From Anastatus disparis (Eukaryota > Arthropoda > Insecta > Hymenoptera > Eupelmidae): a stretch of 64,000 nucleotides of DNA. Made by a program: the position numbers and the translations under genes. The stretch covers positions 2,054,001-2,118,000 of the forward strand of contig JAFFSR010000395.1 of the NCBI GenBank assembly GCA_017163975.1, in the 5' to 3' direction. The notes below the pieces were generated by a model that saw only the letters and a program-made list of their open reading frames with translations, did not search any database and was not told the DNA's origin. This document shows, one piece after another, positions 11,338 to 22,856 of this stretch. The number at the start of each line of letters is the position of its first letter. Position 1 is the first letter of the stretch.

Positions 11338-11924
11338 ACGCCTATTTTTAATTCAGTAATAAATTGATTAAATACAAACTGCAGTGAAAAGTATATATAC
11401 AGGGTGTCCCATTTTAAAGAAACTACCGAGATATTTTCGACAGTTGGCATTGTATAAAAAAATTGTTGAGACGAAAGTTATTCGGGACAATGAGGGCTAT
11501 CTTTCTATGAAATCAGTTTTGACCTTGAGATTTATTTTCGAGGTCATTTAAAAGTCGAAGTGATTTTTTGAATTGAAACTCCCATTTTTGATCCGAAATT
11601 TTGATTCGAAAAGAGCAAGAAATTTTACGTTAAGATAAGGTATTATGTATGGGGTGCGGTTGACCCCTCCAAGATCATGTAGAGGTCAAATTTATTATTT
11701 TCTTCATCTATGCACACGAATGATCGGACAGAGGTGAGGTTAATAATACTAATAAAAATAACCCAATAACCCTAATCACCAATAACTCGATAATTCAAAT
11801 AACCAAAACTCAATAACCCAAATAAATAAAAGTTTGTTTATCTGGTTATTTGCTCATTACGTGTGTTCATACCATAATTAGGTACGTAAATTAATCTAAC
11901 CAATCTAGGCAAAAAGGGAGGCAA

Positions 11925-12130
11925 AGTATTGATTACCCAGCCAATTAAGGCAAGGTGGGAACGCCCAGCCAATCAAGGCAAGACTATGGCTATCCAGCCA
12001 TTGAAGGCAAGGAATTGATTACCCAGCCAATTAAGGCAAGGTGGAAACGCCCAGCCGATCAAGGCTAGATGATGGCTACCCAGCCAATCAAGGCAAGGTA
12101 TTGATTACCCAGCCAATGAAGGCAAGATGG
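11925..12130. repeat. Minisatellite of cccagccaatcaaggcaag units
   Basis: Seven or so ~29-bp units, arranged in a higher-order ~88-bp repeat (alternating attgattacccagcc, gaacgcccagcc and atggctacccagcc). It lies inside the transposon between the left TIR and the transposase stop. Confidence 0.85.
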
Positions 12131-12157
12131 AAATGCAAATATTTATCTCATAAGATG

Positions 12158-13249
12158 TTAAAAAGTAACCCCGTTGAAATTTATGCAATGTCGAATTCTA
12201 CGTTCGAAGTTTTCATCTGTGGACAACAAAACGTGACGCGGAATAACTCTGCAAGCTTGTGTGATGCGTTGCATCATATCTTGCCATGTTGTTGGTTGCT
12301 ATGCATAAACAACATTTTTTAAGCAGCCCCATAAAAAGAAATCTGGACTTGTCAAATCTGGTGATCTTGGACACCAATCTGTAATGTTACTATCAATGCC
12401 TATCCATCGTCTTCGCTATCGTTGGTTCAAGAAGTGACGAACCATTAGTGAGCGACGACACGGTGCACCATCATGTTGCAGCTATAATCGACGTCTTGTT
12501 TCCAAGTCCACATCTTCCAATAATTCTGGTAACTCATTCTGCAGCAAATTAAGATTTGCTGCACCGTTGACATTCCCATCGAAAAAATAAGGTCCTATAA
12601 GATAAATATTTATTATACCGCACCAAACTACAAGGCTCCATCTATGCTAATTCTCAGCATGACGTACCCAATGAGAGTTCTGGATAGACCAATAACGACT
12701 ATTATGGTGATTGAGTTGCCCATTACCATGAAATGTAGCTTCGTCCGAAAACATTACGTATCTGAAAAATTTAGGATCTTCACGGATACTTGCTTGTACC
12801 CAATTGCAGAATTCGAGTCTGCGGCGGAGATCATCTGGTATCAAAGCTTAAGTCAAAGTTATGTGATGCGGATAAAATCTGTGAAGCTGCAAAATTCTAC
12901 CGGTTATTGATCTTGGGATTCCAGTACGTCTCTCAATGTCACGCAGAGAGATATGATGATCCAAATCAACCGTTGCTAAAACGACGAGAATTCATGGATC
13001 ATCGTTGTTCTGTATCATAATGCGACGAGGATTTCTGCGTATTCGTGGTCGACGTCTCTCTCTTCGCTTAATGATTCGGATTCTCATGTGGTACAGGTAG
13101 TGAAGCCTCCCTGGGTAATTTTGGCGGTAATACCTTGCCGTAGCACGATATCGGCCTTGACATGCCCCGAGAGACAACAGTATGTCAACGTTTTCGTTTC
13201 TAGACACTAACAAATTTCCACGTGAACTATCCTGAGAAGGGCTGTTCAC
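12158..13249 (-). pseudogene. Tc1/mariner-like DDE transposase, frameshifted
   Basis: Cuts and pastes its element by a DDE mechanism. On the minus strand the N-terminus (from ~13249) has NVDILLSLGACQG and RATARYYRQNYPGR, matching the first helix-turn-helix of a transposase family common in insect genomes. A second HTH reads ISLRDIERRTGIPRS (about 12905-12950). The catalytic core follows: VMFSDEATFHGNG (first Asp, ~12735-12760), RYW, then VVWCGI, LIGPYFFDG and a PRSPDLTSPDFFLWG-like stretch, ending HCINFNGVTF and a TAA at 12160-12158. Several frameshifts and stops (for example near 12990, 12855, 12647) break it. About 350 residues in all, normal for the superfamily. Confidence 0.8.
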
Positions 13250-13436
13250 GAGTCACCTCTGTCATAAATAATACTAAAGAAGTGTTATTTAACGATTTAG
13301 ATGAAACTTTGTAGGCTTGTCCGGAATCACAACAGAAAGAAGAATAAAAATAATTCTTCTCATGAAGGCTTCAAGTACATAAATTTGGCTTTGAAAATCA
13401 AAATGGAGTTCAAACTCAATTTTACTGTTGTTTTTT

Positions 13437-13925
13437 TGACCCCTACTTGTGAGCGCCCGACTATGTACGACCCTGAAACCGTACGATACTGAAAGATGCG
13501 CGCGCAAATACCCAAAAAGACCTAAGTGGTTAAACATGCAAGCGCGCGTATGTATGTACACGCACTTGCATGTATAAGTACCGCTGTAAGTATACGGCGG
13601 CTCTCCCCCTCTTCTACTAAGTTAGAAGAGTAGGAGAGGGACCCAGGAGAGCTGATGCATGCAGTGCGAAGAGCTTGTGACTTCGCGTCACTCTTGGATC
13701 AGCTCTCTCACGGAATAGTTACACTTTGCTTAGGGCAATAACGGGCGATAGGCCATTACATTGTTTTAAGCAAAGTGAATTCTACACGTGTTATCATGCA
13801 TTAGTCAGTTGTTTAATACGAATTCTGTATTGTTTCAAATAAAGAGCTTATCCAAGATAAACCTTTATCCTTATCCTATTAACCGGTGAAAAGCCCTGAA
13901 TATTAAGGCATTTGGTCCTTAATAA
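13437..13925. other. GC-richer insert of unknown identity in the Tc1/mariner-like element
   Basis: The block has hairpin-forming CT/AG tracts (ccctcttctac with gtaggagaggg, about 13606-13641), an AATAAA at ~13839 and a TGTGAG start with a CTTTACA end. That might suggest a solo LTR of an LTR retrotransposon, but no clear target duplication or primer site was found. No coding potential seen. Confidence 0.3.
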
Positions 13926-14476
13926 TAACGGGCTTTACACATAATCTACCCTAATATTATTAACAAATATCTACCAAAAGTCCGCTATAGCTAGGTAAGG
14001 CGTCCTAGCTATAAACAACTATAACAAACAAGTAGAACACAAAGAGTCTGCACAAGCTAGACATGGCGCGCTAGCTTGTAATGACTCTATAATTAAGAGA
14101 CGATAATAATTGTTAAGTAAATAATTAATTAATCGCTTAATAGGACGGAAGGTCACACTATTACCTACAACTCAAGACAATTTTGTTGAACTTGTTTCCG
14201 AATCCAAAATAAAAAAATTAGGTGTTTTGAAGAAAACAGTGGATCTTCTTTATTCATTTTGGTTATTAGGTTATTGAGTTATCGTTATTATTATTGTTAT
14301 TAACCTCACCCTTACCCGATCATTCATGTGCATAGATGAAGAAAATAATAAATTTGACCCCTACATGACCTTGAAGGGGTCAACCGCATCCCACACACAA
14401 TACCTTATCTGAGAGTAGAATTTCTTGCTTTTTCCGAATCCGGGATCATAAATGGAGGTTCCGTGGAGTGACGAAT

Positions 14477-14640
14477 ATTGTGTATGTGTGTATGTGTATG
14501 TGAGTAAGTGTATGTGTATGAAAATGTGTATATGTATGTATGTGTATGTGTGTATGTGTATGTATGCATATGTATGTGTGTACGTGTATGTTAAAGATGC
14601 ACGTGTGTATGTGTATGTACGTATGTGACAGTAATGCAAA
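14477..14640. repeat. (TATGTG)n microsatellite
   Basis: Imperfect tatgtg/tgtatg units over ~160 bp that replace the missing right terminus of the Tc1/mariner-like element. Confidence 0.85.
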
Positions 14641-14879
14641 AGATATTCACGTAAGAAAATAAAAAGTCTTAATTCCTCACTCTAATATAATAAGTAGTAA
14701 TATCTTATAAATAATTGGACATTATTTAAAACATAGAATGATTTGCTGCAATACAAAATTAAAATTACGGCTCTATAGTTACCTATTGAGGCCGATAATA
14801 AAGATAATTAAAAATGTATATATTTATCTATAGTAAAATGAATATAGAAATGGAATGTTCCATTTCTTTTAATGAAAAA

Positions 14880-15360
14880 GCATTAGCAATATTTGATTGT
14901 ATACAATGAATAAATATTTTAGTAAAGTTGGAGAAAAGTTATATAAAACAGTAAAAAAATCAATTGCTGATTGTAAAAAAATCCCAAAGATAAACCCTAA
15001 ATCAATGTTCATTGTAATTACTAATACAAATGAAATTAGGAAGGTCATAGAAAATATAAAACCTAAACCAAGGTGGTGTACATGTTAGTTTTATAGAATA
15101 TCTAGCCAATAATTTCTCCAAGCCTTTGGAACACATTTTTAATTAATGTATCGAAAAATTAATATGTCCGAACACTCTTGGATAATATAATTTCATTAAG
15201 AACAAAGGTACCAAAGATGCGCTGCAATATCTAGCAGATATAATATATAAAAAGCTAGACAAAAGTCAATAGATTGATGTCGCTTTTCTTTATTTAACAA
15301 AAGCGTTTGATACTGTCAGTTATAGTTTGTTTTTAAATAAATTAAATAATTTTAATTTTT
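14880..15360 (+). pseudogene. LINE reverse transcriptase fragment (same group as the LINE at 49-52.7 kb)
   Basis: The frame 14897-15088 starts with MNKYFSKVGEKLYKTVKK, which corresponds to INKYYSEIGEKLSQKI in the 49-52.7 kb LINE. A later piece in other frames reads KGTKDALQYLADIIYKKLDK and FLYLTKAFDTV, matching the GTKDALKYISNIIYNKLDK and FLDLAKAFDTV motifs there. So this is the N-terminal half of an RT domain, on the plus strand. It ends abruptly at ~15360, where minus-strand LINE sequence begins. Confidence 0.7.
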
Positions 15361-15560
15361 GAAATATTTTTGATTTGTAATATCGATATCTGTTAAATTT
15401 ATATTAAAATCACCGACTATAAGATGATTTTTACTTTTTATTTTAAATTGTATAAAGTCTTTTAAGATTAGTGTAAATTCTGTTTTTGGTAAATTATGAG
15501 ATCTATACAATGCAGAAATTTTAAGTTATGATTCAAGCTCATCCCACTATTATGAGGTTT
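15360..15560 (-). pseudogene. LINE endonuclease fragment, opposite orientation
   Basis: Reading the minus strand, ISALYRSHNLPKTEF is followed by an open stretch ending in HLIVGDFNINLTDIDI. GDFNIN is the DxN motif of apurinic-type LINE endonucleases and ALYR(P/S) is the strand before it. The fragment covers perhaps 60 residues. Which LINE it belongs to is unclear; it could be the endonuclease part missing from the 49-52.7 kb type. Confidence 0.65.
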
Positions 15561-15619
15561 ACATTTATCATTATCAATAGAAGCATTATTTATTAGAACT
15601 TCATCGTGTTTCTCAATAT

Positions 15620-17075
15620 CAGTTACGTTAACATTATTCTGTACATTACATTTAGATTTATCTAATATTTTATTTAAATCATTTTCACTCTCAAATCTGT
15701 GTACTCTCTCCCCTCACCATAAATTTATCACCTCTATGCCAAACAAACTTTAAACCTTTTCCTTTTGCCTACTTTTTAAGATTTTTAAATTTAATATATT
15801 TATCTTTTTCAAGATACTCATTAATATATATTTGAGAATAGTGCTCGGTTGTAGTAAAACTGCTAAGGCGGGAGGGATCCAGATCCGATGTCGCAAAACC
15901 CGTTAATCTACGCTTAGCCATAAACACCTTCTGCGCCAAGTCATCTCCAGAAAATCTCACCAACAATGAGAATGCAATACTCGGACCGCCAACGATCTCA
16001 CGCTCTGCAGAAATCCTGTCCTTATTTTTATTTTCAGAATTAGAAATTTCAGTAACAGATATAATATATTAACGTTCAAAAGTCGGAAGTATGGTTTCCA
16101 GAACAGCGCAAGCATAATCCTCCAGCCTGACATTAGCTGCAGAGCAGTCCAGTCCGTTGGACATCAACAAGACACTATTCCCAGAACCACACTTCTTCAT
16201 CGCATGACAGGATGTCTCTACGCTTCTATCTGTGTGTATTTTTACTATTTGTACATTTAAGTGTTAGTGTTGGTGTTGACTGAGTGTTCGTCTTGGGCCG
16301 TGAGATCATTAACGATCTGCACTACCTCAGCCACCCCGGTCATAGGTTGAGAAAATTTGTTGTCCAATCAATTAAATTAATTACCGAAAAATGCCTGCAT
16401 ATTGAAATTAGTCGTGAGAGATTTTAAAAACTTTTCATGCATGCCATTTAGAGCAGACAACAACTCCCTCTCTAAGGTACCTATCTTTTCTCTGAGTTTA
16501 CAGCTGCATCTGCCCAGCATATAAATTCTTAATAATTTTATTTTGATTCTCTATTTTAGTCACGATATCCTGCAGACCCTTGTCAATATTTATAATATGG
16601 CTCTCAAGAGCTGGAAGTCGAGTAAGATCATTTTGAATCAGCTCGAGCCTGCAGAATAGCGCACTCTCTAAAGCAGACGCAGCTGCCTGTACTGAAGGAG
16701 AATCAGCACCATCACTTCTCTGCTTTAGACCACTATCTTTATCTTTACTAATATTGCTATCCGGGGTGACCAATGCAGCACCATCTCTAAATTTTTTACT
16801 AACCAAATTGATCCCTATGTTATGTTCTCCTCTAACCACCGCAAAACAACGCGAATAGGTCTTCTTTTTAATCACAGAATGTCCTTGTGCTTTTGTAACC
16901 GGTGCGATAGGTGAGCATCCTCGTGATGGAGTAGAAGCAACGATAGGCCAGGTTATAGAAGCTCCGCGCATAGTGGCATTGCATGATCCAGCGCCAGTGC
17001 CAGTGAGAGGGGCAGCAGGAGAAGCGATAGGTCGGCCAGCTATACATCTCTCACAAGCACGAAGCAGAATTTATG
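15620..17075 (-). pseudogene. LINE 3 ORF1 (coiled coil and FP25-like domain)
   Basis: From ~17075 the minus strand shows the last CxxC of a PHD-like finger (ACERCIAG). The open frame 16971-16498 has ALESALFCRLE, NIDKGLQDIVTKIENQNK and QMQL, a coiled coil that lines up with LINE 2 ORF1 (ALEGALSGRLD, FDKGLRDIVSKIEKQNE). Around 16200-16080, LDCSAANVRLEDYACAVLET parallels FDCSAVNVGPDDYGCAVLGT in LINE 2. The frame 15966-15769 holds the FP25-like C-terminal region (QIYINEYLEKDKYIKF), continuing in a shifted frame to KFVWHRGDKF. Broken by stops and shifts. Roughly half the residues match LINE 2, so it is a related but distinct subfamily. Confidence 0.8.
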
Positions 17076-17710
17076 ATATGATAAAAAAGGAATAAAAGAT
17101 AGTAGCGAAAGCAGCGTCAGAGAAATAATAATATTAATAAAAGTAAAACAAAAATAAAAATAAAAACTGGTCTGTGAAACTCTTCACCCAAGTATATCAC
17201 ATTTAGAAATAAATATAAAAGAAATAAGGAATATAATGAAAAAGCAGCATAATAAACTGTTTAAAATTCGCGCGTCAAATATATAAAATCAAAAGGCCAG
17301 GTGGAAACTCGCCTTAAGTATGGTAATTACCTGTAACTTATCCATAGAGTAGATAAGACAGTAGATAACGTAACCCATGGATGGAGCTACTAATGACGCA
17401 CTTGAAAGGTTCGTCTGAAAGATAGTCAATTTAGCGCCAAAAATATTGTAGGTTATGTAGCACATGCATAAACCATGAAGATGCAACTGCATCCCCCGCT
17501 GCACCACCACTCAACACTTCACAGTCAAAACAGCAAGCAGCAATGCTCTAGCCATTCTTTAACCATAAGCAACAGAGCGCAAACAAAAAAATGACAATAC
17601 TGGATAGAGCGATGCACAAAGACAGAAAAACGTAAAGGGTCCGAGAGATGCAGATGCACAAGTGCAAGCAAGTCAAGCCAAGCTTTGAGGACCCCCAGCT
17701 GGACGATTCT

Positions 17711-17798
17711 CTGTAAAAAGATTCACTTGGTAGAGTGAAATAAAAAATATTAGAGTGAAAAAAGAGAGACTCGAAGCAGCGTGTCAGTGAATACTTAC
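17711..17798 (-). other. Intron-like segment (GTAAGT...TTACAG, 88 nt) in LINE 3 5' UTR
   Basis: On the minus strand, GTAAGT starts at 17798 and a pyrimidine-rich tract ending CTTTTTACAG stops at 17711. LINE 2 has an 87-nt segment with the same ends at 33332-33418. Confidence 0.45.
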
Positions 17799-18029
17799 GG
17801 GCGGAGAGGGGAGTTTGAATTTTCAAAAGAAGTAGAATCTGATAATCAGTTGAGTTTTTCAGATATCAAAGTAATTAGAGACAGAAATAATAGAGTTAAA
17901 TTGAATTAGTACAGAAAGCCAACCTGGTCTGGTAGATTTTTGAATTTTGATCCCCATTACCAATTTGGACAAAATAGGAACGTGAAAGTGTGTGATTGAC
18001 CGCGTGATTTAACTGTCTCATGAGGATTT

Positions 18030-18526
18030 CAGAAAAGATAATCTAAACTTAGCTAAAAAAACTTCTGTTAATAATAACTATCCAACTGAATTTGTTAATA
18101 AAATGATTAAGGAGGGAGTGAATGAAATTTATAATAATAATTTAAAAAAGAAAACTAATGTAGAGACTAGAAGTATGTATTTTGTTTTACCGTATGTTAG
18201 AGGTTTGTTGGAGAGAATTAAAAATGAATTTAAAAAACAGAAAGTTCAAGTTTTCTTTAGAAATAATAATGATTCAGGTAGATTTTTTAGTAATTGTAAG
18301 GATAAAGATAAAAAGGATCTAAAATCGGGAGTGATTTACAAGATCAATTATAATGATTGTGATAAATATCATATTGGACGGACAAATAGATATTTAAAAA
18401 AGAGAGTTCATAAACATAAATATAGTTTGGAGAATCCAAATTCCGTATCGGGTTTAAAGCAAGATTGTTTGAGTTTTATTCATTCGTTTGATTTTGCAAA
18501 TGTTGAAATTTTGAAACATAAGATTA
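18030..18526 (+). pseudogene. Penelope-like element, GIY-YIG endonuclease fragment
   Basis: Penelope-like elements encode an RT followed by a GIY-YIG nuclease. Here only the linker and nuclease remain. The frame from 18103 (preceded by in-frame NNNYPTEFVNKM) shows LPYVRGLLERIKNEF, then SGVIYKINYNDCDKYHIGRT (GIY-YIG variant, residues ~87-106), with RYLKKRVHKHK after it and SFIHSFDFANVEIL near the end. The open frame runs to 18564, but from 18527 on the sequence is the arm of the CACTG foldback element, so the true fragment ends at 18526, where it was interrupted. Confidence 0.8.
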
Positions 18527-19560
18527 CACTGTTAAAAATATTCTTAAATTTAATACATATTTAAGATAAAGATGTATCTTAAATTTAAGAATAATGTCAC
18601 TTAAACTTATTTAATATAAAAAATTATTGAAATTAATGAAAAATTATTAAAATTAATACAGAAATTCTCAAGATTAAGTTAACGGTTACTTAAGTTCAGT
18701 AATATGATTATTAAACTTTAATATTATAATTGGAAATCTATCAATATTCCATGTTAATGAAAATGTTATTAAACTTAATAAATGCTTAAGTTACTTGTAT
18801 TTAACCTAATATATTGATTAAGATATATGAAACTGAAATTTATCAAGACTTTAATAAATTATTATAAAATTTAATATAGGATCTTAAAAATGTTTGATAT
18901 ATTAAAAATTTATAAAAATTAATAAACTCAAGTTGAAACTTAAGATTCAAAATATTAAAACGTAAGATAACGGATACTAAAGTTTAGCAGTATGCTTATT
19001 AAAATTCAATATTATAACTGAAAATGTATTAACATTTGATGTTAATGAAAATATTATTAAACTTAATAATTACTTGAGTTACTTGTATGAAATCTAATAC
19101 ATTAATTAAGATATATAGAACTGAAATTTATCAAGACTAATAAATTATTATAAAATTTAATATAGAATCTTAAAAATGATTGATGTATTAAAAATTTGTA
19201 GTACACTAATCATGCACTAGATAGCTACTTATTTTTTTCAGCCTACAAACAGAAATAGAAGGTTCAAAGTATAAAAGAGAAGGTCTAGCCTCGTATCGGC
19301 GAGAAAATTCTCATTTATATTTCTTCGGAAATATTTTAATTTTTGAAGTGCTCAACAATAGTTGAATTTTTTAAAAATATATTAAATCAAACAACATAAA
19401 ATAATATTTTTTTATCATATTATGTTTAGTAGAATTTCTTAATCTTAATTATATTATATTAAATTCAGTAAACTTATGGTAAAATTTATAATTAGATTAT
19501 TAAAATTTTTTATTGATATTAATAAAAGAATGCATTAAAATTAAAAAAAATATTGAATTT
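18527..19560 (+). repeat. Left arm of the CACTG foldback element
   Basis: Two tandem ~310-bp units (about 18580-18890 and 18890-19200) followed by more arm sequence (about 19410-19560, tagtagaatttcttaatctt). It retains two empty sites for insertions present in the right arm: TTAA at 18884-18887 and TA at 19186-19187. The stretch 19210-19410 has no counterpart in the other arm. Confidence 0.75.
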
Positions 19561-20119
19561 AGGAAAATTATATTGAAATTTTTAATCATTGTGCTGACAA
19601 TTTTTGTGTTAATTTCCAAACACAAATGTATTAAAACTTAAAATAATATTGAATTTTAAAAAATTATTATTAAATGTCATTCAATAAAAGTTTATGAAAT
19701 GAGCTTCCGTCCTTTTATCTTAATTTTAATAATATATTTTTAGCAATGTAGAAATAAATTTAAAAGAGAAAGTTTTGAGAATATTCATACTTTTCAGGAT
19801 AAAAACAATGTTAATTAAATGTTAGAATCAAGTAAATTGAATAGTATTAGTTGTAATAATCCTAAGTTTTACAATTGCAGTTATATCAGTTACTTTATTT
19901 ATATGTTCATCTATATATATTACATTGTTTCTTTTTTTTTCCTTTTTGTTTTGTCATAGAGAAAGCATTGTATCGATATAAAATTTTTTTTTCTATTTTT
20001 CATTAATTTGTACATATTTGGACTCAGGAAGTCGAAAAAAGTGGTTTCCAGAAAATGTCTGTATGTGTGTGTGTGCGTCTGCGTGTGCGTGTGTGTGTGA
20101 ACAATTTGCTTGGAAATTT
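19561..20119. other. AT-rich spacer of the foldback element
   Basis: No gene. Contains a short TG-rich microsatellite (about 20062-20098). Confidence 0.5.
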
Positions 20120-21165
20120 GTATAAAAATTATTCTCGACTCCTAAAAGAAGAAAAACTTTTGGAAACTGATTTTCTTAGCGCACTTTTAATTGTAGAGCA
20201 TTTTTAAAATTTTTTCAATAATTCTTATTTTTTATTTTTTTTCAATTTTACGAAAACCATTGGATAGATTTGTTCCAAAATTCGTGCGCAAGTTATTCGC
20301 TACTGTCTAAAGAAAACAAGCTTTAGAAAACTAATTTTCTCAGAGCAGTTTTAATTTTAGAGCATATCGAGAATTTTCAAAAAAATTTTTATTATTTATT
20401 TATCTTCTATTTTGCATGAACCATACTATAAATTTAGTCCAAAATTTTTATACAATTAATTCGCTATTGTCTGAAGAAAATAAGCTTTTGATAAATAATT
20501 TTCTTAGCGTGGTTACAATTTTAAAGAATTTTGATTCTTTTCTTTTAAATTTTGATTCTTTTCTTTTGAACTTTTTTATTCTACGTAAAGTACTTAATAG
20601 ATTTGTTCTTAAATTTGTAGGAAAATTATTTGCAACTGCCAAAAGAAGGGAAGTTTTCAAAAATTGATTTTCATAGCGTAGTTTTGATTTTAAAGCATTT
20701 TGAAAATTTTGAAAAGAAAATGGTATTTATTTAGCCAACGAAATCTCGATTTGCATAAAATTTTGCATATTATCTATTTTTTTTTATAAGTAGGCAGAAT
20801 GCTATTGGAAATTGGTTTCCATAGCGTAGTTTTTTTTATAAAACTATTTTGAGAATAAAAAAAAAATTTCGATTTTCCATTTTTTTTGTATTTTACATAA
20901 ATTACTTAATGAATTTGATTTGAAATTTGCATGGGAATTATTTACAACTGGTAAAAGATGGATGACTTTTAACAACCGATTTCTTTAGCGTAGTTTTAAA
21001 ATTAGAAATTTTTTAAAATTTTTTTAAAAAATTTTCATTTTCTATTTTTTTTTCATTTTACGTAAACTTCTCGATAAATTTACTCTAAAATTTGTATACA
21101 AGTTATTTGCTACTGTCTTTATAAAACAAGCTTTTAAGAAATAATTTTCTTAGAGTAGCTCTTTG
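20120..21165. repeat. Diverged ~165-bp tandem array
   Basis: Seven diverged units are recognisable by a recurring core close to gattttcttagcgtagtttt (at about 20168, 20332, 20500, 20667, 20818, 20978, 21145), each preceded by a ttatttgctactg-like block. Unit spacing is ~150-170 bp. Not coding. Confidence 0.75.
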
Positions 21166-21431
21166 ATCACTTCTTTTTATTTCTGATTCAACGCTTTCGC
21201 TAACTCTTTTCTTACGTCCTCACTTCGTCTTTGTCTTTCTATCTTATTGAAAAAAAAAAAATGATTGATCCTCATTTTTACCCTATTTTTATCTCTCCCT
21301 GACTCTCTCTTCCTATTTCCTAATCACTCTCTCATACTCACTAATTTATCTCGAATAAAAATTATGTTTTTCACATTGAAGTCAAATTTAAAAAAATAAA
21401 ATCAAATTACTTTAACCTAATGAGCTGTATA

Positions 21432-21800
21432 ATAGTCCAGGTAACCTACCTTTTATTGAATAAGTATTTACGTACAGAATAAGGTTAGCAAAAAAGGGTA
21501 GAATTAGTGGTAACAAATAACGGGTAAAATAAGCAGGCCTGTAGCTACCCTTGCTGAGGGTGAGTTAGGGATGAGAAGAGGTGAAAAATCGTTTTTTACG
21601 ATTTCCGGCGCAAATATTGGTTGTAACGAAAAAAGTTAAATAAGAAAGTTGTAGATAATAAAAAATCACACAACTTTTGTTCAGTACATTTTTTTGTATA
21701 ACCTCAAAATTTCGAAGTAAAACGAGAAAAAACAAATTTATCGTTTTTTATTTATAACTCTGCCAAAAATGATCCAAACTTTATAAATGAATTATATTTA
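21432..21800 (+). repeat. Left TIR of the Academ-like element
   Basis: About 370 bp, nearly identical in inverted form to 28145-28516 (shared: gttagcaaaaaagggtagaa, ttaccactaattctaccc in inverse, aaaacgataaatttg in inverse). Confidence 0.9.
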
Positions 21801-22404
21801 CTTTATAAGACAATTAAATCATTCACATCCATCGGAATCAGAAGAAAAATTTTTACTTGTTCAAGAAAATGCAGAAAATTATAAAATAGTGGCAAAGATT
21901 ATACAGTGACTTATTTTTCGATTCCTCAAACTTTCGCGCTTTTTTGAAATATAATATACTGTACATACTATGCATGTACTATGTGAAGCATAGTCTGTAC
22001 TATATATACACACCCAGGACGATGTAGATACTAGACTACAGTAAATATATCTATCTGTGTGTTTAGGAACACATTCTAGTCTCCCTGGTCTTGGACTGAG
22101 CTGGCAATTTCGGAGCAGTATGCCTTACAACTGTCGTTGCTACTGTTACGCTCAGTATTTATGTTGAAATAAACATCGATTTTTGTTTATTCAATTGAAA
22201 TAAATAAGTGTTGTTTTAAGTGACAATCTTTAAAAGTGTGTATTCCATCGTGAATATAGGTTAATATATCTGTATGCCTTTTAAAACGATTGATTTTGAA
22301 ATATACATGCCACCCATATTTTATAGTGTAGCATTTGTATATTTTAAAATGTATACTTTAATATAAACAATTTAAATATTAATTTAATTAATAATTAACC
22401 TTTG
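21801..22404. other. 5' non-coding part of the Academ-like element
   Basis: AT-rich. A GC-richer stretch (22010-22150) may contain the promoter, but no clear core motif can be assigned. No gene. Confidence 0.35.
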
Positions 22405-22671
22405 AATATTGTTTTTGTAGTGAAAAGATTTTTGTTTATTGGCCGATTTAATCTATTGTGTTTTGGCGAACACTCCAAGTCAGAAAACCGGAGGAACGAC
22501 AGACTATATATATATATATATATATAGTCTGTGTATTCTCTTATCCGTGTTTGTACAGCACAGGCTGTCGAAGCGTCGTTGCTCCGGTTTTTTGACTTGG
22601 AGTGTTTGCCAAAACACAATAGTTTAAATCGGCCAATAAACAAAAATCTTTTCACTACAAAAACAATATGT
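22405..22671. mobile_element. Foldback MITE with TA-rich centre
   Basis: Near-perfect inverted arms of ~105 bp: atattgtttttgtagtgaaa on the left is mirrored by tttcactacaaaaacaatat on the right, and ggccgatttaat/actccaagtca blocks mirror each other. The centre holds a (TA)n run. It lies upstream of the transposase start, within the probable 5' UTR or first intron. No clear TSD. Confidence 0.8.
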
Positions 22672-22856
22672 ACCCGTAGATAGTTATATATATATATATA
22701 GAGCGTCATGAAATAATACATACATAATGTACTTGATGAAGTTTCATTATTTATTCACATTTATTTTATTTATTCCAAAAACAGTGAAACAATACGTCGT
22801 AAACATAAATATCTTTAAAATGTAATACAATATAATTTTTATTACAGGCTTCAAAG

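Larger units (their letters stand above)
11399..14476 (-). mobile_element. Tc1/mariner-superfamily element, right end lost
   Basis: The left end starts with the terminus-like acagggtgtcccattttaaa at ~11399. An inverted repeat is clear between 11572-11770 and 14270-14470 (shared block includes gcaagaaatt, aaggtatt, gcggttgacccct and cttcatctatgcac). The outermost ~170 bp on the right is gone; the copy runs into a TATGTG microsatellite. The transposase is on the minus strand. Internal sequence also holds a minisatellite and an unidentified GC-richer insert. Confidence 0.75.
15620..17830 (-). mobile_element. LINE 3: 5' part of a CR1-group LINE (5' UTR and ORF1)
   Basis: The minus-strand segment contains an ORF1 closely related to that of LINE 2 and, upstream of it, 5' UTR-like sequence with an intron-like segment (17711-17798) in the same position and of almost the same length as in LINE 2. 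ORF2 of this copy is absent. Confidence 0.65.

Noticed and set aside
11925..12130. CRISPR-like array
   Set aside because: Units are contiguous variants of one repeat without unique spacers; it is a minisatellite in a eukaryotic transposon.
13437..13925. Solo LTR of an LTR retrotransposon
   Set aside because: TG..CA-like ends and an AATAAA are present, but no target duplication or primer-binding site; kept only as an unidentified insert.
14361..14639. 92-codon minus-strand frame rich in Tyr/Thr/His/Ile
   Set aside because: Translation of the TATGTG microsatellite joined to transposon TIR.
14880..17830. 5' inversion of one LINE by twin priming
   Set aside because: The order is sense RT then inverted endonuclease/ORF1, opposite to the twin-priming product, and the parts look like different families.
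22395..22721. 108-codon minus-strand frame and the plus-strand frame opposite
   Set aside because: Both are translations of the foldback MITE arms and TA repeat.
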